DNA of 64,000 nucleotides from Prosthecodimorpha staleyi (lineage in GTDB: Bacteria; Pseudomonadota; Alphaproteobacteria; Rhizobiales; Ancalomicrobiaceae). Of the stretch, positions 19,829-28,276 are shown piece by piece. Positions within the stretch are counted from its first letter, which is position 1. Each line of letters begins with the position of its first letter. A model generated the notes under the pieces. It was given only the letters and a program-made list of their open reading frames with translations. It made no database searches and had not been told where the DNA came from. Made by a program: the position numbers and the translations under genes. The stretch is taken from assembly GCF_018729455.1 (NCBI RefSeq), contig NZ_JAHHZF010000001.1, positions 186,001 through 250,000 on the forward strand. The letters are read 5' to 3'.

Positions 19829-21778
19829 TTATTCGTCCGATTGCCTGGTCGAGCGGCGGGCGGCGCGGACCCGTTCGCGCTTGCCCGGGCGGCGGGGGCC
19901 GCCGGCCGGGTCGGGCCGGTCGGGACGCGGCGCGAAGGGCGACTTGCCCTCGCCCGGTCCGGCCACGCGCCGGCGCGGCGGACGGCCTTCGCCTCGGGGC
20001 TCACCCCGGGCTTCCCCATGAGCCTCGCGCTGCGGGCGATCGCCGGCCTCGGCGGGCCCGCCGGCTGCGGCGCGCGGCGGCTTGCGCGGGGCACGCTCCG
20101 GGCGGTCCTGGCGTTCGGGGCGTCCGGCACGCGGGCGTGCCGTCTCCTCCGTCGCCGGCTCGATGCGGACTTCCTCGTCATCGGCCTTGCGCACGGCGGC
20201 GGCGAATTTCGGCGCCGCCTCGCGCGAGATCTCGAACCGCGTGTCCCGGTCGAAGATGCGGATCGCGCCGATATCCTTCTTGGTGATGTGGCCGAGCCGG
20301 CAGATCAGCGGGATCAGCCAGCGCGGGTCGGCATTTCGGTTGCGGCCGACGCTCATGCGGAACCAGACGACCTCGTCGGGGCCGAGCCGCGCCGGGGGTG
20401 CGCCATGCTGGTCGCCGCCGGCAGGCCCCTCGCCGCGCCGGGCGGGACGCTCGCGCTGCGGGGCGGACCCGGCTTCGAACATCTCTTCCGGCTCGGGAAG
20501 GCGCGCCCGGTAGAGCCGCACCAGCGCGGCGGCCAGCTCCTCGGCCGGCCGGCCGGCGAGCAGGGCGCGGCCGAGGGCGAGATCCTCCTCGCTCTGGTTC
20601 TCGGCGATGACCGGGTCGGCCAGCATGCGCTCCTGATCGAGCGCACGGATCTGCTCCGCCGAGGGCGGGCTCGACCATTCGACCTCGATGCGGGCATTGT
20701 GGATCAGCATCTCGGCCTTGCGGCGGCGCGTATAGGGCGCCAGCAGGACGCAGACGCCCTTGCGGCCGGCGCGGCCGGTGCGGCCCGAGCGGTGCAGCAG
20801 CGTCTCGGCGTCGTTGGGCAGGTCGGCATGGATGACCAGCGCCAGGTCCGGCACGTCGATGCCGCGCGCCGCCACGTCGGTCGCCACGCAGATGCGCGCC
20901 CGGCCGTCGCGGATCGATTGCAGCGCGGTGGTGCGGTCGTGCTGGCTGAGTTCGCCCGACAGCGCCACGGCGGCAAAGCCGCGTTCCTGCAAGGCGCCGT
21001 AGAGATGGCGCACCGCCTCGCGGGTCGAGCAGAACACCATCGCGGCCGGCGCCTCATAGAAGCGCAGAAGGTTGACCACGGCGCGCTCGATATCGTTCGG
21101 CGCGAGCCGGATGGCGCGATACTCGATGTCGGCATGCGAGGTGGCGTCGGAGGCGACGTCGAGGCGCAGGGCGTCGCGCTGGTAGGCCTTGGCGAGGGCC
21201 ACGATCGGCCGCGGGATTGTCGCCGAGAAGAGCAGCGTGCGCCGGCTGGCCGGGGCGGATTCCAGAATGAATTCCAGATCCTCGCGGAAGCCGAGATCGA
21301 GCATCTCGTCGGCCTCGTCGAGGACCACGGCCGTCAGAGCCGAAGGATCGAAGCTGCCCTTCTCCAGATGATCGCGCAGGCGGCCCGGCGTGCCGACCAC
21401 GATATGCGCGCCGGCGTCGAGCGCGCGGCGCTCGCGGCGGATGTCCATGCCGCCGACCATCGAGACGATGCGCGCGCCGGTGTCGGCATAGAGCCATTCG
21501 AATTCGCGGCAGACCTGCAGGGCCAGTTCGCGGGTCGGGGCGATGATCAATGCCAGCGGCGCATGGGCCTGCGGGAAGGTCAAGGCCGAGCCGAGCAGCG
21601 TCGGCGCCAATGCTAATCCGTAGGCGACGGTCTTTCCTGATCCGGTCTGCGCCGAGACGATCAGGTCCCGGCCCTCGCTTTCAGGCTGAAGGACGGCAGC
21701 CTGCACCGGCGTCGGCACCGCATAGGCGCGGGCGACGAGGGCATTGCCGAGAGCAGGGTGTGCGCGGGAAAAGGCCAT
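19829..21778 (-). CDS. DEAD-box RNA helicase, DeaD/DbpA type
   Basis: ATP-dependent RNA helicase (649 aa from the ATG at 21778) probably acting in ribosome assembly or mRNA turnover. The helicase core has AQTGSGKT (motif I), PTRELA, GTPGR, DEAD (motif II), FSAT (motif III) and HRSGRTGRAG (motif VI). A DbpA-like RNA-binding domain follows near residues 465-540 (NADPRWLIPLICRLGHITKK). The last 110 residues are an Arg/Gly/Pro-rich basic tail, common in cold-shock helicases. A TTG at 21796 is an alternative start; neither has a strong ribosome-binding site. Alphaproteobacterial DeaD proteins look like this. The precise RNA target is not known. Confidence 0.92.
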   Translation of the reverse strand: MAFSRAHPALGNALVARAYAVPTPVQAAVLQPESEGRDLIVSAQTGSGKTVAYGLALAPTLLGSALTFPQAHAPLALIIAPTRELALQVCREFEWLYADTGARIVSMVGGMDIRRERRALDAGAHIVVGTPGRLRDHLEKGSFDPSALTAVVLDEADEMLDLGFREDLEFILESAPASRRTLLFSATIPRPIVALAKAYQRDALRLDVASDATSHADIEYRAIRLAPNDIERAVVNLLRFYEAPAAMVFCSTREAVRHLYGALQERGFAAVALSGELSQHDRTTALQSIRDGRARICVATDVAARGIDVPDLALVIHADLPNDAETLLHRSGRTGRAGRKGVCVLLAPYTRRRKAEMLIHNARIEVEWSSPPSAEQIRALDQERMLADPVIAENQSEEDLALGRALLAGRPAEELAAALVRLYRARLPEPEEMFEAGSAPQRERPARRGEGPAGGDQHGAPPARLGPDEVVWFRMSVGRNRNADPRWLIPLICRLGHITKKDIGAIRIFDRDTRFEISREAAPKFAAAVRKADDEEVRIEPATEETARPRAGRPERQDRPERAPRKPPRAAAGGPAEAGDRPQREAHGEARGEPRGEGRPPRRRVAGPGEGKSPFAPRPDRPDPAGGPRRPGKRERVRAARRSTRQSDE

Positions 21779-21958
21779 GGGGGGCTCGATCGTCAATCTG
21801 GAAAAGACCCGGCCGGGCGCCGGGCCCGTTGGTTTCGGGCGGCGTCACGAGTTCCGGCAGGAGGGGTTCGGCGGCTTCGATACAGGATCGGCGGCCGGAA
21901 AGCCAGCGCGGATCGGCGATTCCCCGCTCCGCCGTTGCCGATCGCGCCTTGCCGTTCC

Positions 21959-22273
21959 CTATCCGGCCATCTTGAGCCCGGCGATACCGGCGACGATCAG
22001 CAGGATCGAGACGATCCGGGCCACCGTAGCCGGCTCCTGGAACAGGATCATGCCGAGGATGGCGGTGCCGATCGTACCGATGCCGGTCCAGATCGCATAG
22101 GCCGAGCCGACCGGCAGGTCCTTCAGCGCCAGCCCGAGCAGGCCGAGGCTCGCCGCCATCGCCACCAGGGTGCCGAGCGTCGGCCAGACCCGCGTGAAGC
22201 CCTCGGTATATTTCAGGCCGACCGACCAGACGGTCTCCAGGAGGCCGGCGACGAGCAAATAGAGATAGGCCAT
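21959..22273 (-). CDS. gdx: SMR-family guanidinium exporter Gdx (SugE)
   Basis: Small multidrug-resistance-type protein (104 aa) of the SugE/Gdx subgroup, which exports guanidinium ion in exchange for protons as a dual-topology dimer. Four membrane helices fill the protein. The key glutamate is in the first helix (AGLLETVWSVGLKYTEGF; Glu13), and GSAYAIWTGIGTIGTAILG is the Gdx-type second-half signature. GAGGGG lies ten bases before the ATG. The gene is preceded by a guanidine-II riboswitch, which gives independent support for guanidinium rather than drug transport. It is divergent from the TetR/RND locus. Confidence 0.93.
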   Translation of the reverse strand: MAYLYLLVAGLLETVWSVGLKYTEGFTRVWPTLGTLVAMAASLGLLGLALKDLPVGSAYAIWTGIGTIGTAILGMILFQEPATVARIVSILLIVAGIAGLKMAG

Positions 22274-22296
22274 GGGATCGATCCCCTCGATTTTTC

Positions 22297-22350
22297 GGGG
22301 TCGTCCCCTTGGAGTGATGTCGGCATGAGCGCCGCGAGGTCGTCCTCGCG
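22297..22350 (-). ncRNA. Guanidine-II riboswitch (mini-ykkC) upstream of gdx
   Basis: On the minus strand two hairpins each carry an ACGA tetraloop. Hairpin 1 is CGCGAGG-ACGA-CCTCGCG (22350-22333) and hairpin 2 is GGGG-ACGA-CCCC (22308-22297), with a 24-base linker. Two ACGR-loop hairpins just upstream of an SMR exporter define the mini-ykkC class, which binds guanidinium. The gdx ribosome-binding site GAGGGG (22288-22283) follows nine bases after hairpin 2. The CCCC arm of hairpin 2 can pair either with its own GGGG or with the ribosome-binding site. Guanidinium, by stabilising the hairpin, would free translation; this switching model is inferred from the sequence and from the known class. 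Confidence 0.92.
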
Positions 22351-22603
22351 AGACGCAAGATGGCGCGGGCGGCGGCACGGGGCAAGAGCCGGCGCCTCGC
22401 CGTTCTGGAGACCGAGCAGGTGGAAATCGGGTGGCAGCGACACGAAATCGTCCCGAGAAACGTCTCGACCGTCGACCGCCTCTCCATGTTGGGAGATTCG
22501 TTGCGGCGGCGCGCGGTGCGATGAGGCTCCTGACACGGATTGTCGGGGCCCCGGGGTTCCCTTGAGGGTGGAGCTTGACAGTTCAAACTTTTCGGCCGAG
22601 AAG

Positions 22604-22627
22604 TTGCGAATGAACGTTCGCTCGCAA
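22604..22627. promoter_or_regulatory. 24-bp near-perfect palindrome over the TetR start codon (operator)
   Basis: TTGCGA-AT-GAACGTTC-GC-TCGCAA: 11 of 12 mirrored pairs outside the central two-base mismatches agree in design (arms of six plus a perfect 8-bp core; only the AT/GC spacers do not pair). It covers the ATG at 22610. A TTGACA hexamer at 22575-22580 lies upstream as a possible -35 element. Size and position are those of an AcrR/TetR autoregulatory operator. Confidence 0.65.
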
Positions 22628-23356
22628 AAGCTGACCCGCCCGCTCGCCGCCGCTGCCGAGGCCTTGCGCCATGCGCTCGGCGGCTGTTCGGCGGGGTCGG
22701 CCGACACCCCGCACGACCAGCGCCGCCGCCAGATTCTGGCGGCCGCGCGGGCCTGTTTCGCGCGGTCCGGCTTCCATGGCGCCTCGATGCAGGAGATCTG
22801 CGCCGAGGCCCAGATGAGCCCGGGCGGCCTCTATCGCTACTTCCGCTCCAAGGACGACATGATCGACGCCATCGTCGAGGAGCAGCGGGAGCGCAATGCC
22901 AGGCTCCTCGCCGAACTGTCCGGTCCCGGTCCGCTGATCGATCGGCTGATGTCGGTGGCGATGGTGTTCGTGCGCGAGATGAACGAGCCGGGCGCCGTCG
23001 CGCTGCTGACCGAGGTCTATGCGGAGAGTTTCCGCAATTCGACGCTCGGCGAGAAGTTTCTCTCCAACGAGGACGAGGTGCGGGTCGGCATCCGCGCCTT
23101 CATGGAAGAGCAGATGGCGGCCGGGCGGATCGCTCCGACGCACGATCTCGAAGCGGTGATGAGCTTCCTGTGCGGGACCATGGACGGCGTTGTCATGCGC
23201 ATGGCCTTCGACGGCGCACTGTCGCCGGAGCGGATCGAGCCGCTGTTGCGGGACGTCGTGGTGGCGCTGCTCAGGCCCGACGAGACGGGCTCTAGTGGTT
23301 CGATCGAGACGGATGGTTCCCCTCCGTCTCGTGAATCTGAACCACTGACTCTTTGA
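22610..23356 (+). CDS. TetR-family repressor, probable regulator of the RND pump
   Basis: DNA-binding repressor of 248 aa. The helix-turn-helix domain (about residues 38-85) includes RRQILAAARACFARSGFHGA, SMQEICAEAQMSPGGLYRYF and SKDDMIDAIV, the standard TetR pattern. The ligand-binding helical part follows and may bind the pump's substrates. GAGAAG precedes the ATG. The gene lies 52 bp before the efflux operon on the same strand, so it probably represses both itself and the pump through the palindrome at its start. The last 19 residues (SIETDGSPPSRESEPLTL) are encoded by a copy of a dispersed palindromic repeat, so the original C-terminus was probably shorter. Confidence 0.9.
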   Translation: MNVRSQKLTRPLAAAAEALRHALGGCSAGSADTPHDQRRRQILAAARACFARSGFHGASMQEICAEAQMSPGGLYRYFRSKDDMIDAIVEEQRERNARLLAELSGPGPLIDRLMSVAMVFVREMNEPGAVALLTEVYAESFRNSTLGEKFLSNEDEVRVGIRAFMEEQMAAGRIAPTHDLEAVMSFLCGTMDGVVMRMAFDGALSPERIEPLLRDVVVALLRPDETGSSGSIETDGSPPSRESEPLTL

Positions 23357-23360
23357 CCAC
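23295..23360. repeat. 66-bp palindromic dispersed repeat, copy B
   Basis: Matches copy A (11883) at 61 of 66 positions. The inner stem is GAGACGGA/TCCGTCTC and the outer arms GTGGTTC and GAACCAC; both pairs persist although the loop has changed. It overlaps the 3' end of the TetR gene and supplies its last codons and its TGA stop (23354-23356). The differences fall mostly in the loop and tail. Confidence 0.8.
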
Positions 23361-23408
23361 GAGCGCACCGGCGGACTGATCCGCAATTCAAGACAAGACG
23401 AATACTGG

Positions 23409-24671
23409 ATGGATTCGGAAGAGGCACGGCTGATGACCGCGACAAGGACGATTTTTCAATTGGGCGCCACGGCGGTTTTGGCCGGCGCCGTATGGACGGG
23501 AACTGCGCTGCCGATCACCGGCAGCCGGACGATCGCGGCCGAGGCCAATACGGCGAAGTCCGGCACGCCAGCGGTTGCGACCGTGAAGCCGCCGGCCATT
23601 GCGGTGGTGGCCGCCGAGACCCGTGAGGTGGTTGAGACGGTGATGGTGGCCGGATCCCTGCTGCCGCGCGAGGAGGTCGTGGTCGGCGTCGACATCGACG
23701 GACTGCGCATCCTGGACCTCGGCGCCGACGTGGCCGATCGCGTTGCCGCCGGCCAGGTGGTGGCGCGCCTCGCCGACGACACGATCCGTACTCAGCTCGC
23801 CCAAAACGCTTCGAATGTCGCCCGCGCCGATGCGGCCATCGCCCAGGCGCGCAGCAATATCGCCAATGCCGAAGCGGCGGAGGTCGAGGCATCGGCGGCG
23901 CTCGAGCGGGCCAAGCCGCTGCGCGAGCGCGGCATCATCAGCCAGGAGGTGTTCGAGCAGCGCACCTCCGCGGCGCGCGGCGCCGTGGCGCGGCTCGAGG
24001 CGGCGCGCGCCGCACTCGATGTCGCCCATGCCGACCGCGCGGTGCTGGTCGCCGCCGGCCGCGAGATCGAGCTCCGGCTCGGCAAGACCGAGATCAAGGC
24101 GCCGACGGCCGGCATCGTGCTCGCCCGCAGCGCGCGCATCGGCGCGGTCGCGGGCGGATCCGGCGAGCCGCTGTTCCGCATCGCCCGGGACGGCAGCATC
24201 GAGCTCGAGGCCGATGTGCCGGAAGGCCAGATCAGCAAGCTGAGGCTCGGCCAGCCGGTCGACGTGACGCCGGCCGGGTTCGCCGCACCGATCCGGGGCG
24301 AGATCCGGCTGCTGTCGCCGCAGATCGACACGACCACCCGGCTCGGCCGCGTGCGCGTCGCGCTGCCGGGGGATGCCGCGGTCCGCTCCGGCTCCTTCGC
24401 GCGCGGCGTGATCGAGACGGCGCGGCGCTCGGGCGTCTCCGTTCCCCGTTCGGCGGTGATGACAGAACGCGGCCACGCGACCGTCCAGGCGGTCAAGGAC
24501 GGCCGCATCGAAACGCGCAAGGTCGAGGTCGGGCTTTCGGGCGACGGCCGCGTCCTGATCCTCTCGGGGATCGAGGCCGGCGAACAGGTGGTGGTCAAGG
24601 CCGGCACCTTTGTACGCCATGGTGATCAGGTGACGCCGGTCGTCGCCAAGGCCGAGGAGATCGGCGGATGA
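23409..24671 (+). CDS. RND efflux periplasmic adaptor (membrane fusion protein)
   Basis: Adaptor (420 aa) that links an inner-membrane RND pump to an outer-membrane channel. The N-terminus has a signal-like hydrophobic stretch (about residues 15-36) with no lipobox cysteine. A lipoyl/barrel-sandwich half (EEVVVGVDIDGLRI), an alpha-helical hairpin (about 115-200; ARADAAIAQARSNIANAEAA, LRERGIISQEVFEQR), the returning lipoyl half (TEIKAPTAGIVLARSA) and beta-barrel and proximal domains follow in order. The stop overlaps the start of the pump gene by four bases (ATGA), so they are translationally coupled. No outer-membrane factor gene is nearby; a shared TolC-like channel is likely. An ATG at 23433 is a possible shorter start. 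Confidence 0.92.
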   Translation: MDSEEARLMTATRTIFQLGATAVLAGAVWTGTALPITGSRTIAAEANTAKSGTPAVATVKPPAIAVVAAETREVVETVMVAGSLLPREEVVVGVDIDGLRILDLGADVADRVAAGQVVARLADDTIRTQLAQNASNVARADAAIAQARSNIANAEAAEVEASAALERAKPLRERGIISQEVFEQRTSAARGAVARLEAARAALDVAHADRAVLVAAGREIELRLGKTEIKAPTAGIVLARSARIGAVAGGSGEPLFRIARDGSIELEADVPEGQISKLRLGQPVDVTPAGFAAPIRGEIRLLSPQIDTTTRLGRVRVALPGDAAVRSGSFARGVIETARRSGVSVPRSAVMTERGHATVQAVKDGRIETRKVEVGLSGDGRVLILSGIEAGEQVVVKAGTFVRHGDQVTPVVAKAEEIGG

Positions 24672-27600
24672 ATATGAATTTCTCGGCCTGGTCTATTCGC
24701 AACCCGGTTCCCCCGGTGCTGCTTTTCGTCGTGCTCATGGTGCTCGGTTGGCTGAGCTTCATGAACATGCCGATCACCAAGTTCCCGAATATCGACGTGC
24801 CCGTGGTCTCGGTCACGGTGACCGATCGCGGCTCGGCACCGGCCGAGTTGGAGGCCCAGGTCACCAAGAAGATCGAGGACGCGGTCTCGGGTGTGACCGG
24901 CGTCAAGCATATCCAGTCGGACATCACGGACGGCCAGTCGCTGACCGCGATCGAATTCCGCCTGGAGATCAACTCCGATCGCGCCCTCAATGACGTGAAG
25001 GATGCGATCGCCAAGATCCGCGCCGATCTTCCGCGCACCGTCGACGAGCCGATCATCCAGCGCGTCGAGGTCGAGAACCAGTCGATCGTCACCTATGGCG
25101 CGGCGTCGCCGGGCATGACGCCGGAAGAGCTGAGCTGGTTCGTCGACGATGTCGTCGTGCGTCAGATTCAGGGTTTGAGGGGCGTCGGCCGCGTCGAGCG
25201 GATCGGCGGCGTGACGCGCGAGATCCGGGTCGCGCTCGACCCGGACCGCCTGATGGCGCTCGGCATCACGGCCGGCCAGGTCAACGCGCAGCTCCGTGCC
25301 ACGACGGTCGACGTTTCGGGCGGCAAGTCCGAGATCGGCTCCCAGCAGCAGGCGATCCGCACGCTCGCCGCCGCCGAGACGGTGACCGGTCTTGCCGATA
25401 CCAAGATCTTCCTGCCCGGCGGCCGTCTGGTGCGCCTCGCCGATCTCGGCACGGTGACCGACAGCTGGGAGGAGCCGAAGAGCTTCGCCCGCCTCGACGG
25501 CCGCCCGGTCGTGTCCTTCTCGATCTACCGCGCCAAGGGCGCTTCCGACACGACCGTCAACGACATCACCGCCGCCAAGGTGGCCGAACTCGGCAAGCTC
25601 TACCCGAACGTCGCCTTCACCAAGATCGACGACGGCGTCTTCTCGACCTACGGCAACTACGAGTCGGCCATGCATTCGCTCCTGGAGGGGGCGGGGCTGG
25701 CGGTGCTCGTGGTGCTCATCTTCCTGCGCGACATCCGGGCGACGATCGTGGCCGCGATCGCCATGCCGCTCGCCGCCGTGCCGACCTTCTGGGCAATGAG
25801 CATGATGGGCTTCTCGCTCAACCTGGTCAGCCTGCTCGCCATCACCCTGGTCACCGGCATCCTGGTCGACGACGCCATCGTCGAGATCGAGAACATCGTC
25901 CGGCACATGCGGATGGGCAAGTCGCCCTACCGTGCGGCCATGGAGGCGGCCGACGAAATCGGCCTCGCGGTGATCGCCATCACCATGACGATCATCGCGG
26001 TGTTCGCGCCGGTCAGCTTCATGGGCGGCATCGCCGGCCAGTATTTCAAGCAGTTCGGCCTGACGGTCGCAGTCGCGGTGTTCTTCTCTTTGCTGGTCGC
26101 CCGCCTGATCACGCCGATGATGGCCGCCTATCTGTTCCGCAGCCACGGGCAGGAGGACAATCATGACGGCTGGATCATGCGCGCCTACACGGCCGTCCTG
26201 CGCGTCACGCTTCGGTTTCGGTGGCTGACCCTCGTTGCCGGCATCGCCTTCGCGATCGGCTCGATCATGTCGGCCTCGACCCTGCCGCAGGGCTTCATCC
26301 CGCCGGAAGACCTGTCGCGTCTGGTCGCTTCGATCGAACTCCCGCCGGGCTCGTCGCTCGACGACACCGCGCGGGTGACCGATGCGGCGATGCGGGAACT
26401 GAAGAAGATTCCCGAGGTGAAGGACGTGTTCGTGCTCGGCGGCACCTCGCCGACCGGCACGCTCGAACTGCGCCGGGCCAAGCTGACCGTGAATCTCGTG
26501 CGCAAGAACGAGCGCAAGCGCTCGCAGAAGACGCTGGAAGGCGTCGTCGGCGAAACGCTCGCCGGCATCCCGGACCTGCGCTTCTACTTCGTCAACGATC
26601 GCGGCGAACGCGAATTGACGGTCGGCCTGCTCGGCTCGGACGGCAAGGCCGTCAACGATGCGGCGCTGGCCCTGCAGAGCGCCATGCTGAAGAACCCGAT
26701 CTACGCCTATCCGACCGCCAATGCGGCGCTGGACCGGCCGGAGATCCGGATCGTGCCGCGCTTCGATCTGGCCGCCGATCTCGGCATCACACCGGAGTCG
26801 ATCTCAGAAACGATCCGCATCGCAACGATCGGCGACAACGGGCCGAATCTCGCCAAGCTCAATCTGGGCCTGCGCCAGATTCCGATCCGCGTCCAGGTCG
26901 ATACCGACGCGCGGGCCGATCTCTCCGCGCTGTCCGCCCTGCGGGTGCCGACGGGATCGGGCAAGTCGGTGCCGCTGTCGAGCGTCGCGGAGATCGGCTT
27001 CGGCCAGGGGCCGTCATCGATCCAGCGCTACGACCGCGAGCGCCGGGTCACCGTCGGCGCCGCGATGGCGCCGGGCTACGCCACCGGCGAGGGCTTCGAC
27101 GCGATGATGGCGCTGCCGGAGGCCAAGAACCTGCCCGCCGGGGTGCGCATCCAATCCACCGGCGATACCGAGATCCAGGCCGAGGTCTTTTCCGGCTTCG
27201 CCTATGCGATGGGTGCCGGCATCATGATGGTCTTCGTGGTGCTGATCCTGTTGCTCGGCAACGTCTTCCTGCCGATCACCATCCTGGCCTCCCTGCCCCT
27301 CTCGGTCGCCGGCGTGGTGCTCGCCCTGCAGGCGACGCAGAACCCGGTCTCCATGCCGGTGGTCATCGGCATCCTGATGCTGATGGGCATCGTGACCAAG
27401 AACGCGATCATGCTGGTCGACTTCGCGGTCGAGCAGGAGAAGCACGGCATGCCGCAGCGCGAGGCGATCGTCGATGCCGGCCGCAAGCGGGCGCGCCCGA
27501 TCGTCATGACCACCATCGCCATGGTGGCCGGCATGATGCCGGCGGCCTATGCGGCGGGCGAAGGCGGCGAGTTCCGCGCGCCGATGGCGATCGCGGTGAT

Positions 27601-27943
27601 CGGCGGCCTGATCGTCTCTACGGTCCTGTCGCTGCTGTTCATCCCGAGCTTCTACACGATCATGGACGATGTCGGCCGCTGGACCGGCAAGGCCTTCGCC
27701 TGGATCCTGCGCCCGAACCGCCCGGACGAGGACGATGCGGCGGCCGTGCCGGGTCATCCGAGCGACGTGGCCGTCGCGGTCCCTGGCGGCCATGCCGCTC
27801 ACCCTCATGCTCCGGGCGCGCATGCGGTCGGCGGGCAGGCGGTGGGCGACCACGGCCCATCGGCGACGATCGTCGCCCTGACGGCGGCCGAACGCCGCAA
27901 GGCCGAGGCGAAGTTGTCCGCCCTGCCCTTGGCGGCAGAATGA
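24668..27943 (+). CDS. RND efflux pump permease, HAE1/AcrB family
   Basis: Proton-driven inner-membrane transporter of 1091 aa, slightly longer than AcrB. It begins MNMNFSAWSIRNPVPPVLLF, with the first of twelve membrane helices. The proton-relay residues are present: paired aspartates in TGILVDDAIVEIEN (Asp401-Asp402) and lysine 911 in GIVTKNAIMLVDF. Two large periplasmic loops follow helices 1 and 7. The last 70 residues go beyond the usual end and are Ala/Gly/Val-rich with seven histidines (GGHAAHPHAPGAH), a possible metal-binding cytoplasmic tail. It forms an operon with TetR and the adaptor. Substrates are probably hydrophobic drugs; cation export (CusA type) is unlikely because the methionine relay is not evident. 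Confidence 0.93.
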   Translation: MNMNFSAWSIRNPVPPVLLFVVLMVLGWLSFMNMPITKFPNIDVPVVSVTVTDRGSAPAELEAQVTKKIEDAVSGVTGVKHIQSDITDGQSLTAIEFRLEINSDRALNDVKDAIAKIRADLPRTVDEPIIQRVEVENQSIVTYGAASPGMTPEELSWFVDDVVVRQIQGLRGVGRVERIGGVTREIRVALDPDRLMALGITAGQVNAQLRATTVDVSGGKSEIGSQQQAIRTLAAAETVTGLADTKIFLPGGRLVRLADLGTVTDSWEEPKSFARLDGRPVVSFSIYRAKGASDTTVNDITAAKVAELGKLYPNVAFTKIDDGVFSTYGNYESAMHSLLEGAGLAVLVVLIFLRDIRATIVAAIAMPLAAVPTFWAMSMMGFSLNLVSLLAITLVTGILVDDAIVEIENIVRHMRMGKSPYRAAMEAADEIGLAVIAITMTIIAVFAPVSFMGGIAGQYFKQFGLTVAVAVFFSLLVARLITPMMAAYLFRSHGQEDNHDGWIMRAYTAVLRVTLRFRWLTLVAGIAFAIGSIMSASTLPQGFIPPEDLSRLVASIELPPGSSLDDTARVTDAAMRELKKIPEVKDVFVLGGTSPTGTLELRRAKLTVNLVRKNERKRSQKTLEGVVGETLAGIPDLRFYFVNDRGERELTVGLLGSDGKAVNDAALALQSAMLKNPIYAYPTANAALDRPEIRIVPRFDLAADLGITPESISETIRIATIGDNGPNLAKLNLGLRQIPIRVQVDTDARADLSALSALRVPTGSGKSVPLSSVAEIGFGQGPSSIQRYDRERRVTVGAAMAPGYATGEGFDAMMALPEAKNLPAGVRIQSTGDTEIQAEVFSGFAYAMGAGIMMVFVVLILLLGNVFLPITILASLPLSVAGVVLALQATQNPVSMPVVIGILMLMGIVTKNAIMLVDFAVEQEKHGMPQREAIVDAGRKRARPIVMTTIAMVAGMMPAAYAAGEGGEFRAPMAIAVIGGLIVSTVLSLLFIPSFYTIMDDVGRWTGKAFAWILRPNRPDEDDAAAVPGHPSDVAVAVPGGHAAHPHAPGAHAVGGQAVGDHGPSATIVALTAAERRKAEAKLSALPLAAE

Positions 27944-27947
27944 TCAC

Positions 27948-27997
27948 GGCGGGGCGGACGGCCACAGCGCAACCGTCCGCCCCGCCGGTCGCTTTTC
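27948..27997 (+). terminator. Terminator of the RND efflux operon
   Basis: GGCGGGGCGGACGG (27948-27961) pairs perfectly with CCGTCCGCCCCGCC (27973-27986) around 11 bases and is followed by GGTCGCTTTT. It begins four bases after the pump stop codon. Confidence 0.8.
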
Positions 27998-28276
27998 ATC
28001 GTCGATACTCCATCCCGTTCTTCTATGAGCGAGCGCTTGCCACGCTCTTGCGCTCGTTTCGTCTTTTCACATCCCGGCCGGCATTCGATAGTTTTACCGT
28101 AATAAGATCTCAATACTCATCATTTATTGTATTGAGACAGTTTTTCACTCAACGCAGCTTGCATGCTCGCTGATTCATGCCGTCACTACGCTGCGACATG
28201 CAATTTCCACGCAGCCATCAACGGTTCGTTAGTCGAGCGGCCGTACCCTTCCATACGATTCAAAGGGACGAAATGC
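27998..28276. promoter_or_regulatory. AT-rich promoter region of the diguanylate cyclase with a 30-bp inverted repeat
   Basis: This gap is distinctly AT-richer than the surroundings. TCTCAATAC (28108-28116) and GTATTGAGA (28129-28137) are perfect 9-bp arms around 12 AT-rich bases. CAGTTTTTCAC follows, so it could be a second terminator, but the AT-rich stem and its place 140 bases before the cyclase ATG fit an operator better. A CCGTAATAAGAT sequence (about 28097-28108) precedes it and resembles sequence upstream of the two chemoreceptor genes. AAGGGACG lies just before the cyclase start. Confidence 0.4.
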
